Source: Algoriphagus mannitolivorans DSM 15301
GTDB taxonomy: Bacteria > Bacteroidota > Bacteroidia > Cytophagales > Cyclobacteriaceae
NCBI RefSeq assembly: GCF_000429425.1
Contig: NZ_AUBV01000016.1
Span: 52,137 to 116,136 of the forward strand
Direction: 5' to 3'
Length of the DNA stretch: 64,000 bases
The notes under the pieces were generated by a model. The model made no database searches. It was not told where the DNA came from and saw only the letters and a program-made list of their open reading frames with translations. The translations under genes were made by a program, and so were the position numbers. Each line of letters opens with the position of its first letter. Position 1 is the stretch's first letter. This document shows positions 18,794-25,872 of this stretch, in pieces.

Positions 18794-19666
18794 ATGGAAT
18801 TCAATTCAGGAAGGCGCTCTGCTTTCAAAAAACTAGCCTTTGGCGGAGCGGCAGTAGGCTCTCTTTCTTCTTTTGAATGGAAGAATGAGCACTTTGCCCC
18901 CCTCAAAGGTAACATCAATCACGGTGTTTGTGCCTGGTCCATGAGACCTCTTTCCTTAGAAGAACTTTGTCAAAACATCAAAAGTGTAGGTGTAGGAGCG
19001 ATCGACCTTATTGGACCCAAAAACTGGGAAACTCTAAAAAAATATGATATCCACTGCTCCATGTGCAATGGTGCAGAACTTGGAATTCCGGATGGATTCA
19101 ATGACCCGAAATTTCATGATCAATTGGAGAAAAATTATAAAGAGGTAATTCCACTGGTTCAAAAAGCTGGATATACCAATATCATTGCTTTTTCAGGTAA
19201 CAGAAGAGGAATGGACGATGAGACGGGTTTGAAAAACTGTGAAATCGGACTCAAAAAGATTCTTTCCACTGCCGAGAAACATGGAGTAATAATCCAAATG
19301 GAACTCCTAAACAGCCGAGTAGATCACAAAGACTACATGTGCGACAAATCTGCTTGGGGAATTGAGCTTTGCAAAAGAATTTCCAGCGAAAACTTTAAGC
19401 TTCTATTTGATATTTATCATATGCAGATAGATGAAGGGGATATCATCCGGTCAATTCGAAATAATCACCAGTATTTTGGCCACTATCACACGGCCGGAAA
19501 TCCTGGGAGAAATGACTTGGACGAAAAGCAGGAAATCAACTACCCTCCTATTATGCAGGCAATTGTTGACACAGGATTCAAGGGTTATGTATCCCATGAG
19601 TTTATTCCAAAAGGAGAAGATAAAATCGCTGCATTGGGACATGCAGTGCAAGTATGTGACGTGTAA
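18794..19666 (+). CDS. Tat-exported TIM-barrel isomerase (hydroxypyruvate-isomerase-like)
   Basis: A 290-residue protein with a twin-arginine-type leader (SGRRSAFKKLAFGGAAVG, about residues 5-22) followed by a sugar isomerase TIM barrel. Metal-site candidates are Glu in IIQMELLNSRVDH, Asp/His in LLFDIYHMQIDEG, His in YFGHYHTAGNPGRND and Glu in YVSHEFIPKGED; these segments are close to hydroxypyruvate isomerase. It follows the transporter gene by 19 bp and precedes the GMC gene by 25 bp. A folded, Tat-exported isomerase in the periplasm fits the idea that keto-sugars are processed outside the cytoplasm. Confidence 0.87.
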   Translation: MEFNSGRRSAFKKLAFGGAAVGSLSSFEWKNEHFAPLKGNINHGVCAWSMRPLSLEELCQNIKSVGVGAIDLIGPKNWETLKKYDIHCSMCNGAELGIPDGFNDPKFHDQLEKNYKEVIPLVQKAGYTNIIAFSGNRRGMDDETGLKNCEIGLKKILSTAEKHGVIIQMELLNSRVDHKDYMCDKSAWGIELCKRISSENFKLLFDIYHMQIDEGDIIRSIRNNHQYFGHYHTAGNPGRNDLDEKQEINYPPIMQAIVDTGFKGYVSHEFIPKGEDKIAALGHAVQVCDV

Positions 19667-19691
19667 CTAATTAAACCAAAAACCATAACCT

Positions 19692-21371
19692 ATGGCAAAT
19701 GAATCATATGACGCAATCGTAGTTGGGTCAGGGATAAGCGGCGGATGGGCCGCGAAAGAGTTGACGGAAAAGGGGCTGAAAGTATTGCTTCTGGAGAGGG
19801 GCCCGATGGTCGAGCATGTGAAAGATTATAAAACAGCTACCCTTCCGCCTTGGGAGGTACCTCATCGCGGCAGAAGAACTCAGGAACAATTGGAAAACCA
19901 TCCAAATCTGAGAAGAGATTACGTATTGAATGAACTTAACCTAGACTGGTGGGCGCACGAAAGTGATTCTCCTTATGTGGAGGAAAAACCCTTCACCTGG
20001 TTCCGTGGCTACCAAGTCGGAGGTAGATCCCTGCTATGGGGAAGACAGTCCTACCGTTGGGCAAATATTGATTTCGAAGCCAACGCCAAAGAAGGAATCG
20101 CTGTTGACTGGCCAATTCGCTACAATGATATTGCCCCTTGGTATAGCTATGTGGAAAAATTCATTGGTGTTTCCGGTTCTAAAGATGGCTTGGATATTCT
20201 TCCTGACGGAGAATTCCAGCCTCCAATGCCGATGAATTGCGTAGAGGAGGCAGGTGCTGCCAAAATTAAAGAACACTACAAAGGAGCCAGAACTTGGACC
20301 ATTGGACGTCCTGCGAATATCACCCAGCCTCTTCCCGGAAGACCTGGCTGTCAATACAGAAACAAATGTTCTTTGGGATGTCCATTTGGAGGATATTTCA
20401 GCACGCAGGCCTCTACTTTACCAGCAGCGCAGGCCACCGGCAATCTGACGCTTAGACCTTGGTCCATCGTACGCCGATTGATCTATGACAAAGACACCCA
20501 AAAAGCTACCGGGGTTGAAATCATCGACGGGCAGACCAATCAGACCATTGAATTTGATGCAAAAATCATTTTCCTCTGTGCTTCTGCTTTCAATTCTACG
20601 GCTATCCTGATGAGATCAGCCACGGACATTTGGCCTGGAGGATTGGGATCGAGCTCAGGAGAATTGGGTCACAATGTGATGGATCACCACTTCAGATTGG
20701 GTGCTGCAGGAACTTACGAAGGCTTCGAGGACAAATATTACTTTGGCCGAAGACCAACGGGTCTATACATTCCAAGATTCAGAAATCTCAATGGCGAAAA
20801 GAGAGATTATCTCAGAGGCTTTGGATACCAAGGAGGTGCTAGCCGAAGCGGATGGAGCAGAGATGTTGCAGAGTTGGGCTTTGGGGCTCCGATGAAGGAC
20901 GCCTTGACTGAGCCGGGACCTTGGAGCATGGGCATCACGGCCTTTGGTGAGATTCTCCCATATCATGAAAACCACATCCGTCTGAGCGACACCGTGAAAG
21001 ACAAATGGGGAATGGAAGCCTTGGTAATGAGTGCGGAAATCAAGGAAAATGAGCTGAACATGCGCAAAGACATGATGAATGATGCCGCCGAAATGCTTGA
21101 AGTGGCAGGATTCAAAAATGTCAAAACTTATGACAATGGCTATACTTTCGGACAAGGAATCCATGAAATGGGTACTGCCCGAATGGGAAGAGATCCAAAG
21201 ACCTCTGTTTTGAATGGTAACAATCAGGTTTGGGATGCGAAGAACGTGTTTGTGACAGACGGAGCTTGTATGACCTCCGCTGCTGCCCAGAACCCATCTT
21301 TGACCTATATGGCGCTGACTGCTCGAGCTGCAAATTTTGCCGTGGAAGAACTTAAAAAGCAAAACCTCTAA
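19692..21371 (+). CDS. GMC-family FAD oxidoreductase, glucoside 3-dehydrogenase-like large subunit
   Basis: A 559-residue flavoprotein with an N-terminal FAD-binding motif VVGSGISGGWAAKEL (residues 10-24), GMC signatures near 105-117 (YQVGGRSLLWGR) and C-terminal active-site segments GIHEMGTARMG and AAQNPSLTYMALTA. Cys220, Cys226 and Cys230 form C-x5-C-x3-C, the arrangement that binds a 3Fe-4S cluster in FAD-dependent glucose and fructose dehydrogenases. The protein has no signal peptide; in this enzyme class the Tat-leader small subunit carries it across the membrane, and that subunit is encoded next. It likely oxidises the C3 hydroxyl of glycosides in the periplasm and passes electrons to a cytochrome c. 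Family is secure, substrate inferred. Confidence 0.92.
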   Translation: MANESYDAIVVGSGISGGWAAKELTEKGLKVLLLERGPMVEHVKDYKTATLPPWEVPHRGRRTQEQLENHPNLRRDYVLNELNLDWWAHESDSPYVEEKPFTWFRGYQVGGRSLLWGRQSYRWANIDFEANAKEGIAVDWPIRYNDIAPWYSYVEKFIGVSGSKDGLDILPDGEFQPPMPMNCVEEAGAAKIKEHYKGARTWTIGRPANITQPLPGRPGCQYRNKCSLGCPFGGYFSTQASTLPAAQATGNLTLRPWSIVRRLIYDKDTQKATGVEIIDGQTNQTIEFDAKIIFLCASAFNSTAILMRSATDIWPGGLGSSSGELGHNVMDHHFRLGAAGTYEGFEDKYYFGRRPTGLYIPRFRNLNGEKRDYLRGFGYQGGASRSGWSRDVAELGFGAPMKDALTEPGPWSMGITAFGEILPYHENHIRLSDTVKDKWGMEALVMSAEIKENELNMRKDMMNDAAEMLEVAGFKNVKTYDNGYTFGQGIHEMGTARMGRDPKTSVLNGNNQVWDAKNVFVTDGACMTSAAAQNPSLTYMALTARAANFAVEELKKQNL

Positions 21372-21382
21372 TCCAAAACGAT

Positions 21383-21946
21383 ATGACAACTATGAACAGA
21401 AGAGACGCTTTGAAAAGTGTCGCCTTGATGATGGGAGGTACGATGATTGGTGCCACAGCCCTTTTGACAGGATGTGCCCCTGATCATCAGATCGAAGATT
21501 TGAATTTTACCCCGGATGATTTGGCTTTCTTGGACGAAATCGGAGAAACCATCATCCCAACTACGGATACACCAGGTGCAAAAGCCACCAAAATCGGTGA
21601 GTTTATGCAAATGATGGTAAAGGACTGCTACGATGCGGAGCAGCAGCAAGCCTTCATTGATGGATTGAATACCATCCGAAAGGAATTCAAAGACCAAAAA
21701 GGAGCGGACTTCATGAAAGCAAGTGCTGAAGACCGACTTGCCTACCTTAATGGCCTACATGAGCAATTCAAAGCAAGTGGAGAAGCTCGCCAGCCTATCG
21801 TGATCAATATGCTGAGAGACCTCACGGTTCTGGGATATTTTACCAGTGAAATCGGAGCCACTCAAGCCTTGAATTTCATTGAGGTCCCTGGAAGGTATGA
21901 AGGCTGCATCGACTATAAAAAAGGAGATAAAGCCTACGCGATTTAA
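21383..21946 (+). CDS. Gluconate 2-dehydrogenase subunit 3 family protein (small, Tat-leader subunit)
   Basis: A 187-residue protein with a twin-arginine leader (NRRDALKSVALMMGGTM, starting about residue 5) and a lipobox-like LTGC at about 28-31. The rest matches the gluconate 2-dehydrogenase subunit 3 family, which escorts the flavin subunit across the membrane: FTPDDLAFLDEIGETIIPTT, then a helical body with KDCYDAEQQQAF. It begins 11 bp after the GMC gene. The alternative start at the fourth codon (MNRRDA) would shorten it by three residues and cannot be excluded. A terminator hairpin follows. Confidence 0.9.
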   Translation: MTTMNRRDALKSVALMMGGTMIGATALLTGCAPDHQIEDLNFTPDDLAFLDEIGETIIPTTDTPGAKATKIGEFMQMMVKDCYDAEQQQAFIDGLNTIRKEFKDQKGADFMKASAEDRLAYLNGLHEQFKASGEARQPIVINMLRDLTVLGYFTSEIGATQALNFIEVPGRYEGCIDYKKGDKAYAI

Positions 21947-21967
21947 TCCTAATTTTCCAACCTATAC

Positions 21968-21996
21968 AGCCTGTCCTTATAATGGGCAGGCTTTTT
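21968..21996 (+). terminator. Terminator or attenuator inside the plus-strand operon
   Basis: AGCCTGTCC and GGGCAGGCT pair over nine bases (one G-T) around loop TTATAAT, followed by TTTT. The next epimerase gene begins 17 bp later, so read-through rather than a separate promoter would be needed to express it with the GMC genes. Confidence 0.7.
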
Positions 21997-22012
21997 AATT
22001 TACCCTTTATCT

Positions 22013-22906
22013 ATGAAGAACCAACGTAGAAAATTTATCCAATCCTCAGCCCTTATGGGTTTGGGAGCTGCTTTTATGCCTCTCCAATTTTGTACTCCTT
22101 CCAAAAACTCCGAAAGCGGGGAAGAAAATGAAATGAAATCAACACTTGAAAAATTCGGGATCCAACTCTACTCTGTAAAGGAAGACATGGCGATTGATTC
22201 AATTTCCACCATCAAGTCTTTGGGCGGATATGGCTACAAACAACTGGAAGGCTATGATGGAGGAAAGGGAATCCTCTGGGGGCTTCAACCAGAAGAGTTT
22301 AAAGCACTGATGGCCGAGGCAAACACTGAAATGATTTCCTCCCACTGCAACGTATTTGAAAACCTTGAAGCTCAGGCAGAATTAGCTGCTGCTGTGGGAA
22401 TGAAATACCTGATCTGCCCATGGATTGGCCCTCAAAAATCAATCGCAGATTATCAAAGCAAAGCCGCTGAATTCAATCAAATAGGCGCAAAACTCAAATC
22501 ATTTGGAATCAAATTCGCATACCACAACCACGATTATACCTTTGTGGAGCTGGAAGGACAACTGCCTCAGGATGTATTAATGAATGAGACTGACCCAGCT
22601 TTGGTGGATTTTGAATTGGACATGTACTGGGCTCATGTCGCCAATGTCAATCCAGGAGATTACATTGCCAAATACCCCGGAAGATTCAGACTTTGCCATG
22701 TGAAAGACGCGGAAGCCGGAACAGGCGATCCACATCAACGAGGCGTTTTACTTGGCCAGGGAGAAATTCCTTACGCGGAGCTTATCAAAAGGACTAAAAC
22801 GCTGGGGATGGAGTATTTTATCGTGGAACAAGAACGATTCCCAACCGGCACACCTATGGAAGCTGCTGAAGCCAATGCCAAATATTTGGCCACATTGGAG
22901 TTTTAA
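22013..22906 (+). CDS. Tat-exported sugar phosphate isomerase/epimerase family protein
   Basis: A 297-residue TIM-barrel protein with a twin-arginine leader (NQRRKFIQSSALMGLGAAF) ending in a possible lipobox LQFC (Cys27). Metal-ligand segments are recognisable: FAYHNHDYTF, DFELDMYWAHVANVNPG, RLCHVKDAEAGTGDP and YFIVEQERFPTGTP. It is the third member of this superfamily in 8 kb and belongs to the branch with the GIQLYSVKEDM opening common in Bacteroidota sugar clusters. It lies after a terminator hairpin and overlaps by four bases, tail to tail, with the next gene on the minus strand. Function as a periplasmic keto-sugar isomerase or lyase is inferred. Confidence 0.88.
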   Translation: MKNQRRKFIQSSALMGLGAAFMPLQFCTPSKNSESGEENEMKSTLEKFGIQLYSVKEDMAIDSISTIKSLGGYGYKQLEGYDGGKGILWGLQPEEFKALMAEANTEMISSHCNVFENLEAQAELAAAVGMKYLICPWIGPQKSIADYQSKAAEFNQIGAKLKSFGIKFAYHNHDYTFVELEGQLPQDVLMNETDPALVDFELDMYWAHVANVNPGDYIAKYPGRFRLCHVKDAEAGTGDPHQRGVLLGQGEIPYAELIKRTKTLGMEYFIVEQERFPTGTPMEAAEANAKYLATLEF

Positions 22907-23553
22907 ATCATCCCTTCGTTTCTGGAGGTTTTCCTGAAAATCATCAAGAACATCACCACCAATAAAATAATCAGCAAGGCTACTTCAAACTGAGCCCAAA
23001 TCTGGGAGCGGTTAATCATGACTTTTGCTTTGCTGATTAGTTTTTGTCCCTCTTCGAGCTGAATTCGGCTGAGGTCATCCAAATCTTTTCGGGCTCGGCT
23101 GATCTTTTTGTCGTATTCTTTTACGCGGTCACGATTTACACCTGAAGAATCAGAATAAAGCAGATCATAACTTTTGATATTGAGATCCACTTCAATTATT
23201 TTTTTGAAATCAGAAAGATAAGTTGCCTCCTGATCAGTCAATTTCGTCCCTTCAAACTCCGATATAATTCCAAGAATCTGGCTTTCGTGGCTAGAAATTT
23301 CATTGATCACTTTGGAATAATCATAATCCAAATCACAGTGGTCAATCAATTTTTGGATATGGAAAAGATGCTCAGAGATGTCGAAAATGTAGCTCTCAAC
23401 TACCAATCGGTCATTGTACACTTCTGTAAATGTGCTGCTGATCTCTCGAAAAGATTGTCGTTCCAGGAGATTTTTACCATAGAGCATCAGCATTAAAATC
23501 CCGATGATGATTAGTGCTCTTACTTTTCGCTTCCTTACAAAAGAATCTTCCAT
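22903..23553 (-). CDS. 4-helix-bundle (4HB_MCP-like) membrane protein without signalling domain
   Basis: A 216-residue protein with transmembrane helices near residues 13-28 and 187-206 and a helical periplasmic region between them (about 35-180). This is the architecture of the ligand-sensing half of a methyl-accepting chemotaxis protein, but no HAMP, signalling, kinase or cyclase domain follows: only about ten residues extend into the cytoplasm. It may pair with a separate signalling protein or be a remnant. Its stop codon overlaps the convergent epimerase gene. Assignment rests on topology and helical pattern, not on a recognised motif. Confidence 0.6.
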   Translation of the reverse strand: MEDSFVRKRKVRALIIIGILMLMLYGKNLLERQSFREISSTFTEVYNDRLVVESYIFDISEHLFHIQKLIDHCDLDYDYSKVINEISSHESQILGIISEFEGTKLTDQEATYLSDFKKIIEVDLNIKSYDLLYSDSSGVNRDRVKEYDKKISRARKDLDDLSRIQLEEGQKLISKAKVMINRSQIWAQFEVALLIILLVVMFLMIFRKTSRNEGMI

Positions 23554-23642
23554 GATTTGAGTATTACTAACAAAAAGGATAATACTAGATAAGATACTTC
23601 TGATAACTTTCCAAAAATACTACCTAGTTCGTTAGCCTAAGC

Positions 23643-24446
23643 CTATTTTTTACTGGGCATTTTATCATAGACTCTGACATAGTCCACCACCATCTTCTGT
23701 GGCCAAACCGTGGGATCAACGCCTTTTTGACCTCCCCAGCCACCGCCCACTGCGATATTTAAAATCAAATGAAAGGGCTGATCAAAAGGCCATTCCTGAT
23801 AATCCCCACCTGTATTCTCGAATGTGAAATATTTTTCCCCATCTCTATAGAAATCAATTTTCTCCTCAGTCCAATCAATGGCATAGGTGTGAAATTCCTC
23901 CTTAAAAGTTGGTACCGAAGTCTGAGCTCCCTTTTGGGTTCCTTGAATATGATTGAAAGCCTCGGTGTGAACAGTGCCATGAACCACGCCTGGATCATAT
24001 CCCACATGCTCCATGATGTCTATTTCACCATTTCTGGGCCATCCTCCATGTCTGTTTTCTTCAGCCAGCATCCAAATGGCCGGCCAGCTCCCAACGCCCT
24101 CGGGAAGTTTGGCTCTCACTTCGATGTATCCAAATTGCCAGGCAGCTTTACCCCTGGTGACTAGTCGTGCTGAAGTATAGCCCTTTGGATGAGTGGAATC
24201 AGCATGTGCTTCGATAATCAATGTACCGTTCTCAACCCGGGCATTTTGAGGATCCTTTTTGGAATAATATTGAAGCTCCTCATTTCCCCAGCCGTGGTCT
24301 CCTACATCATAATTCCACTTGGTGGAGTCTGGAAGTCCATCTTTTTTAAATTCATCAGCCCAGATCAATTTGGCTTTTTGGGGCCTTTGGGCAAATGTAA
24401 AAAAGGAAATAAATAGGAAAGAAGTGATTAGGAATAGGATTTTCAT
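23643..24446 (-). CDS. Secreted glycoside hydrolase family 16 beta-glucanase
   Basis: A 267-residue secreted enzyme: signal peptide 1-19 (cleavage after FTFA), then a complete GH16 jelly-roll. The catalytic motif is GEIDIMEHVG, with nucleophile Glu141, assisting Asp143 and acid/base Glu146. The E-x-D-x-M-E form with the extra Met is typical of laminarinase-type (beta-1,3-glucanase) members rather than agarases or lichenases. It has no carbohydrate-binding module or secretion-system tail, and is not in a SusCD locus. It could feed glucans to the neighbouring glycoside-oxidation system; that link is speculative. Confidence 0.93.
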   Translation of the reverse strand: MKILFLITSFLFISFFTFAQRPQKAKLIWADEFKKDGLPDSTKWNYDVGDHGWGNEELQYYSKKDPQNARVENGTLIIEAHADSTHPKGYTSARLVTRGKAAWQFGYIEVRAKLPEGVGSWPAIWMLAEENRHGGWPRNGEIDIMEHVGYDPGVVHGTVHTEAFNHIQGTQKGAQTSVPTFKEEFHTYAIDWTEEKIDFYRDGEKYFTFENTGGDYQEWPFDQPFHLILNIAVGGGWGGQKGVDPTVWPQKMVVDYVRVYDKMPSKK

Positions 24447-24574
24447 AGCAATAAGAATGGGGAAAATTACAAAACTTTCCTCGATGACCTAGGGTTGAAA
24501 TAGTAATTGGCAGAAGTTGAACCTTTTCCTTTCAGATAAATAGTATTTTAGCACTCTGAATAAAACCCAAAAAC

Positions 24575-25738
24575 ATGGCCTATTACTTTAGACTCGGTAA
24601 AATCCCCCCAAAAAGACACACACAATTTCGTCAACCCGACGGCAGTCTTTACAAAGAAGAGCTGGTGAGCTCAAAGGGCTTCTCAGGGATTTACTCCAAT
24701 CTTTACCATATCTACAATCCCAATGCAGTCAAATCCATCGGGACTCCCAAACCTTATTCTTGGCAACCAGCGAAAGAACATGGCTTGAATCAAACCCATC
24801 TCAAGACTTCCGGCATCGAGACTACCGGTGAGGATTACCTCAGCGCAAGAAGAATGCTGATGATGAATAGCGACGTGATGATGGGAATCTGCTCCCCGAA
24901 GCAGCGAAAGATGGACTATTACTTCAAAAATGCCGATGGAGACGAACTGATTTACATCCACGATGGTGAAGGCGTCCTGTATTCCCAATTCGGAAAATTA
25001 GAAGTACGGAAAGGCGATTATGTTGTCATTCCCCGAACAACTATTTACCGGTTTGAATTTAAAGAAGAGGGCCCGCTTCGCCTTTTAGTAATCGAATCCC
25101 ATGGCCCAATAGAGACGGTCAAACGATACAGAAATGAGGTAGGTCAGTTGCTGGAACATTCCCCTTATTGCGAGCGGGATATTCGCCCACCGCATGAACT
25201 TCATATCGAAGATCAGCCGGGTGATTATCTGGTACAGATCAAAAAGCAGGGAATGCTGCATCAATATCTCTATGGGCACAGTCCCTTGGACATTGTGGGT
25301 TGGGATGGGTTTTTATATCCCTATGCGCTTTCTATCCATGATTTCGAGCCAATAACCGGCAGGATTCATCAGCCACCTCCAGTACATCAAACTTTCCAGG
25401 CTTGGGGCTTTGTCATCTGCTCTTTTGTACCGAGACTGTTTGATTACCATCCCTTGGCGATTCCTGCTCCTTACAATCACAGCAATATCGACTCAGATGA
25501 GGTTCTTTATTATGCTGAAGGGGAATTTATGAGCAGAAAGGGAATCGACCGTGGTTCTTTCACCATCCATATGGGAGGCCTTCCTCATGGCCCACATCCA
25601 GGAACAGTGGAAAAATCCATTGGTGCCAAAGAAACTGAAGAATATGCGGTGATGCTGGACACCTTTAAATCCCTGTACATCACCACCGATGCACTTGAAT
25701 TTGTGGATAAAAACTATCCCATGAGCTGGACAGAATAA
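24575..25738 (+). CDS. hmgA: Homogentisate 1,2-dioxygenase
   Basis: A 387-residue non-haem iron dioxygenase that opens the ring of homogentisate in tyrosine and phenylalanine degradation. The start MAYYFRLGKIPPKRHTQFR, the central DGDELIYIHDGEGVL cupin segment and the C-terminal GEFMSRKGIDRGSFTIHMGGLPHGPHPG-type region, which includes the iron ligands, are all family-typical. The length is that of the shorter bacterial branch (about 380-390 rather than 440). The other genes of the pathway (4-HPPD, fumarylacetoacetase) are not next to it in this window. A TATTTTAG element at 24544 may be its -7 box. Confidence 0.93.
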   Translation: MAYYFRLGKIPPKRHTQFRQPDGSLYKEELVSSKGFSGIYSNLYHIYNPNAVKSIGTPKPYSWQPAKEHGLNQTHLKTSGIETTGEDYLSARRMLMMNSDVMMGICSPKQRKMDYYFKNADGDELIYIHDGEGVLYSQFGKLEVRKGDYVVIPRTTIYRFEFKEEGPLRLLVIESHGPIETVKRYRNEVGQLLEHSPYCERDIRPPHELHIEDQPGDYLVQIKKQGMLHQYLYGHSPLDIVGWDGFLYPYALSIHDFEPITGRIHQPPPVHQTFQAWGFVICSFVPRLFDYHPLAIPAPYNHSNIDSDEVLYYAEGEFMSRKGIDRGSFTIHMGGLPHGPHPGTVEKSIGAKETEEYAVMLDTFKSLYITTDALEFVDKNYPMSWTE

Positions 25739-25739
25739 A

Positions 25740-25868
25740 AAAAAGAGGCTGTCTCATAAATTGTTTCGATGTCAGCCTGAGCGGAGTCGAAGGCGGTTTC
25801 CAGTTATTTGGACCACATTTCGACTTCGCTCAATGTGACAAACCCCACCATTGAGACAGCCTCTTTTT
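25740..25868. repeat. Nested palindromic element (REPIN-like) between hmgA and pafA
   Basis: Outer arms AAAAGAGGCTGTCTCA (25741-25756) and TGAGACAGCCTCTTTT (25852-25867) are a perfect 16-base inverted repeat with a T-run on each end, so they can also terminate both convergent genes. Inside are two inverted copies of a short palindrome, at 25771-25794 and 25816-25839, sharing TGAGCGRAGTCGAA. One copy is bracketed by GCC/GGC and the other by CAT/ATG, so the pairing is kept while the bases differ. The core resembles a repeat I recall as common in Bacteroidota genomes. Confidence 0.85.
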
Positions 25869-25872
25869 GCTT

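Noticed and set aside
18794..22906. Inositol catabolism cluster
   Set aside because: Gfo/Idh plus TIM-barrel isomerases also occur in inositol loci, but there is no iolB, iolC, iolD or iolE-type set, and GMC, small-subunit and DUF1080 genes fit glycoside oxidation better.
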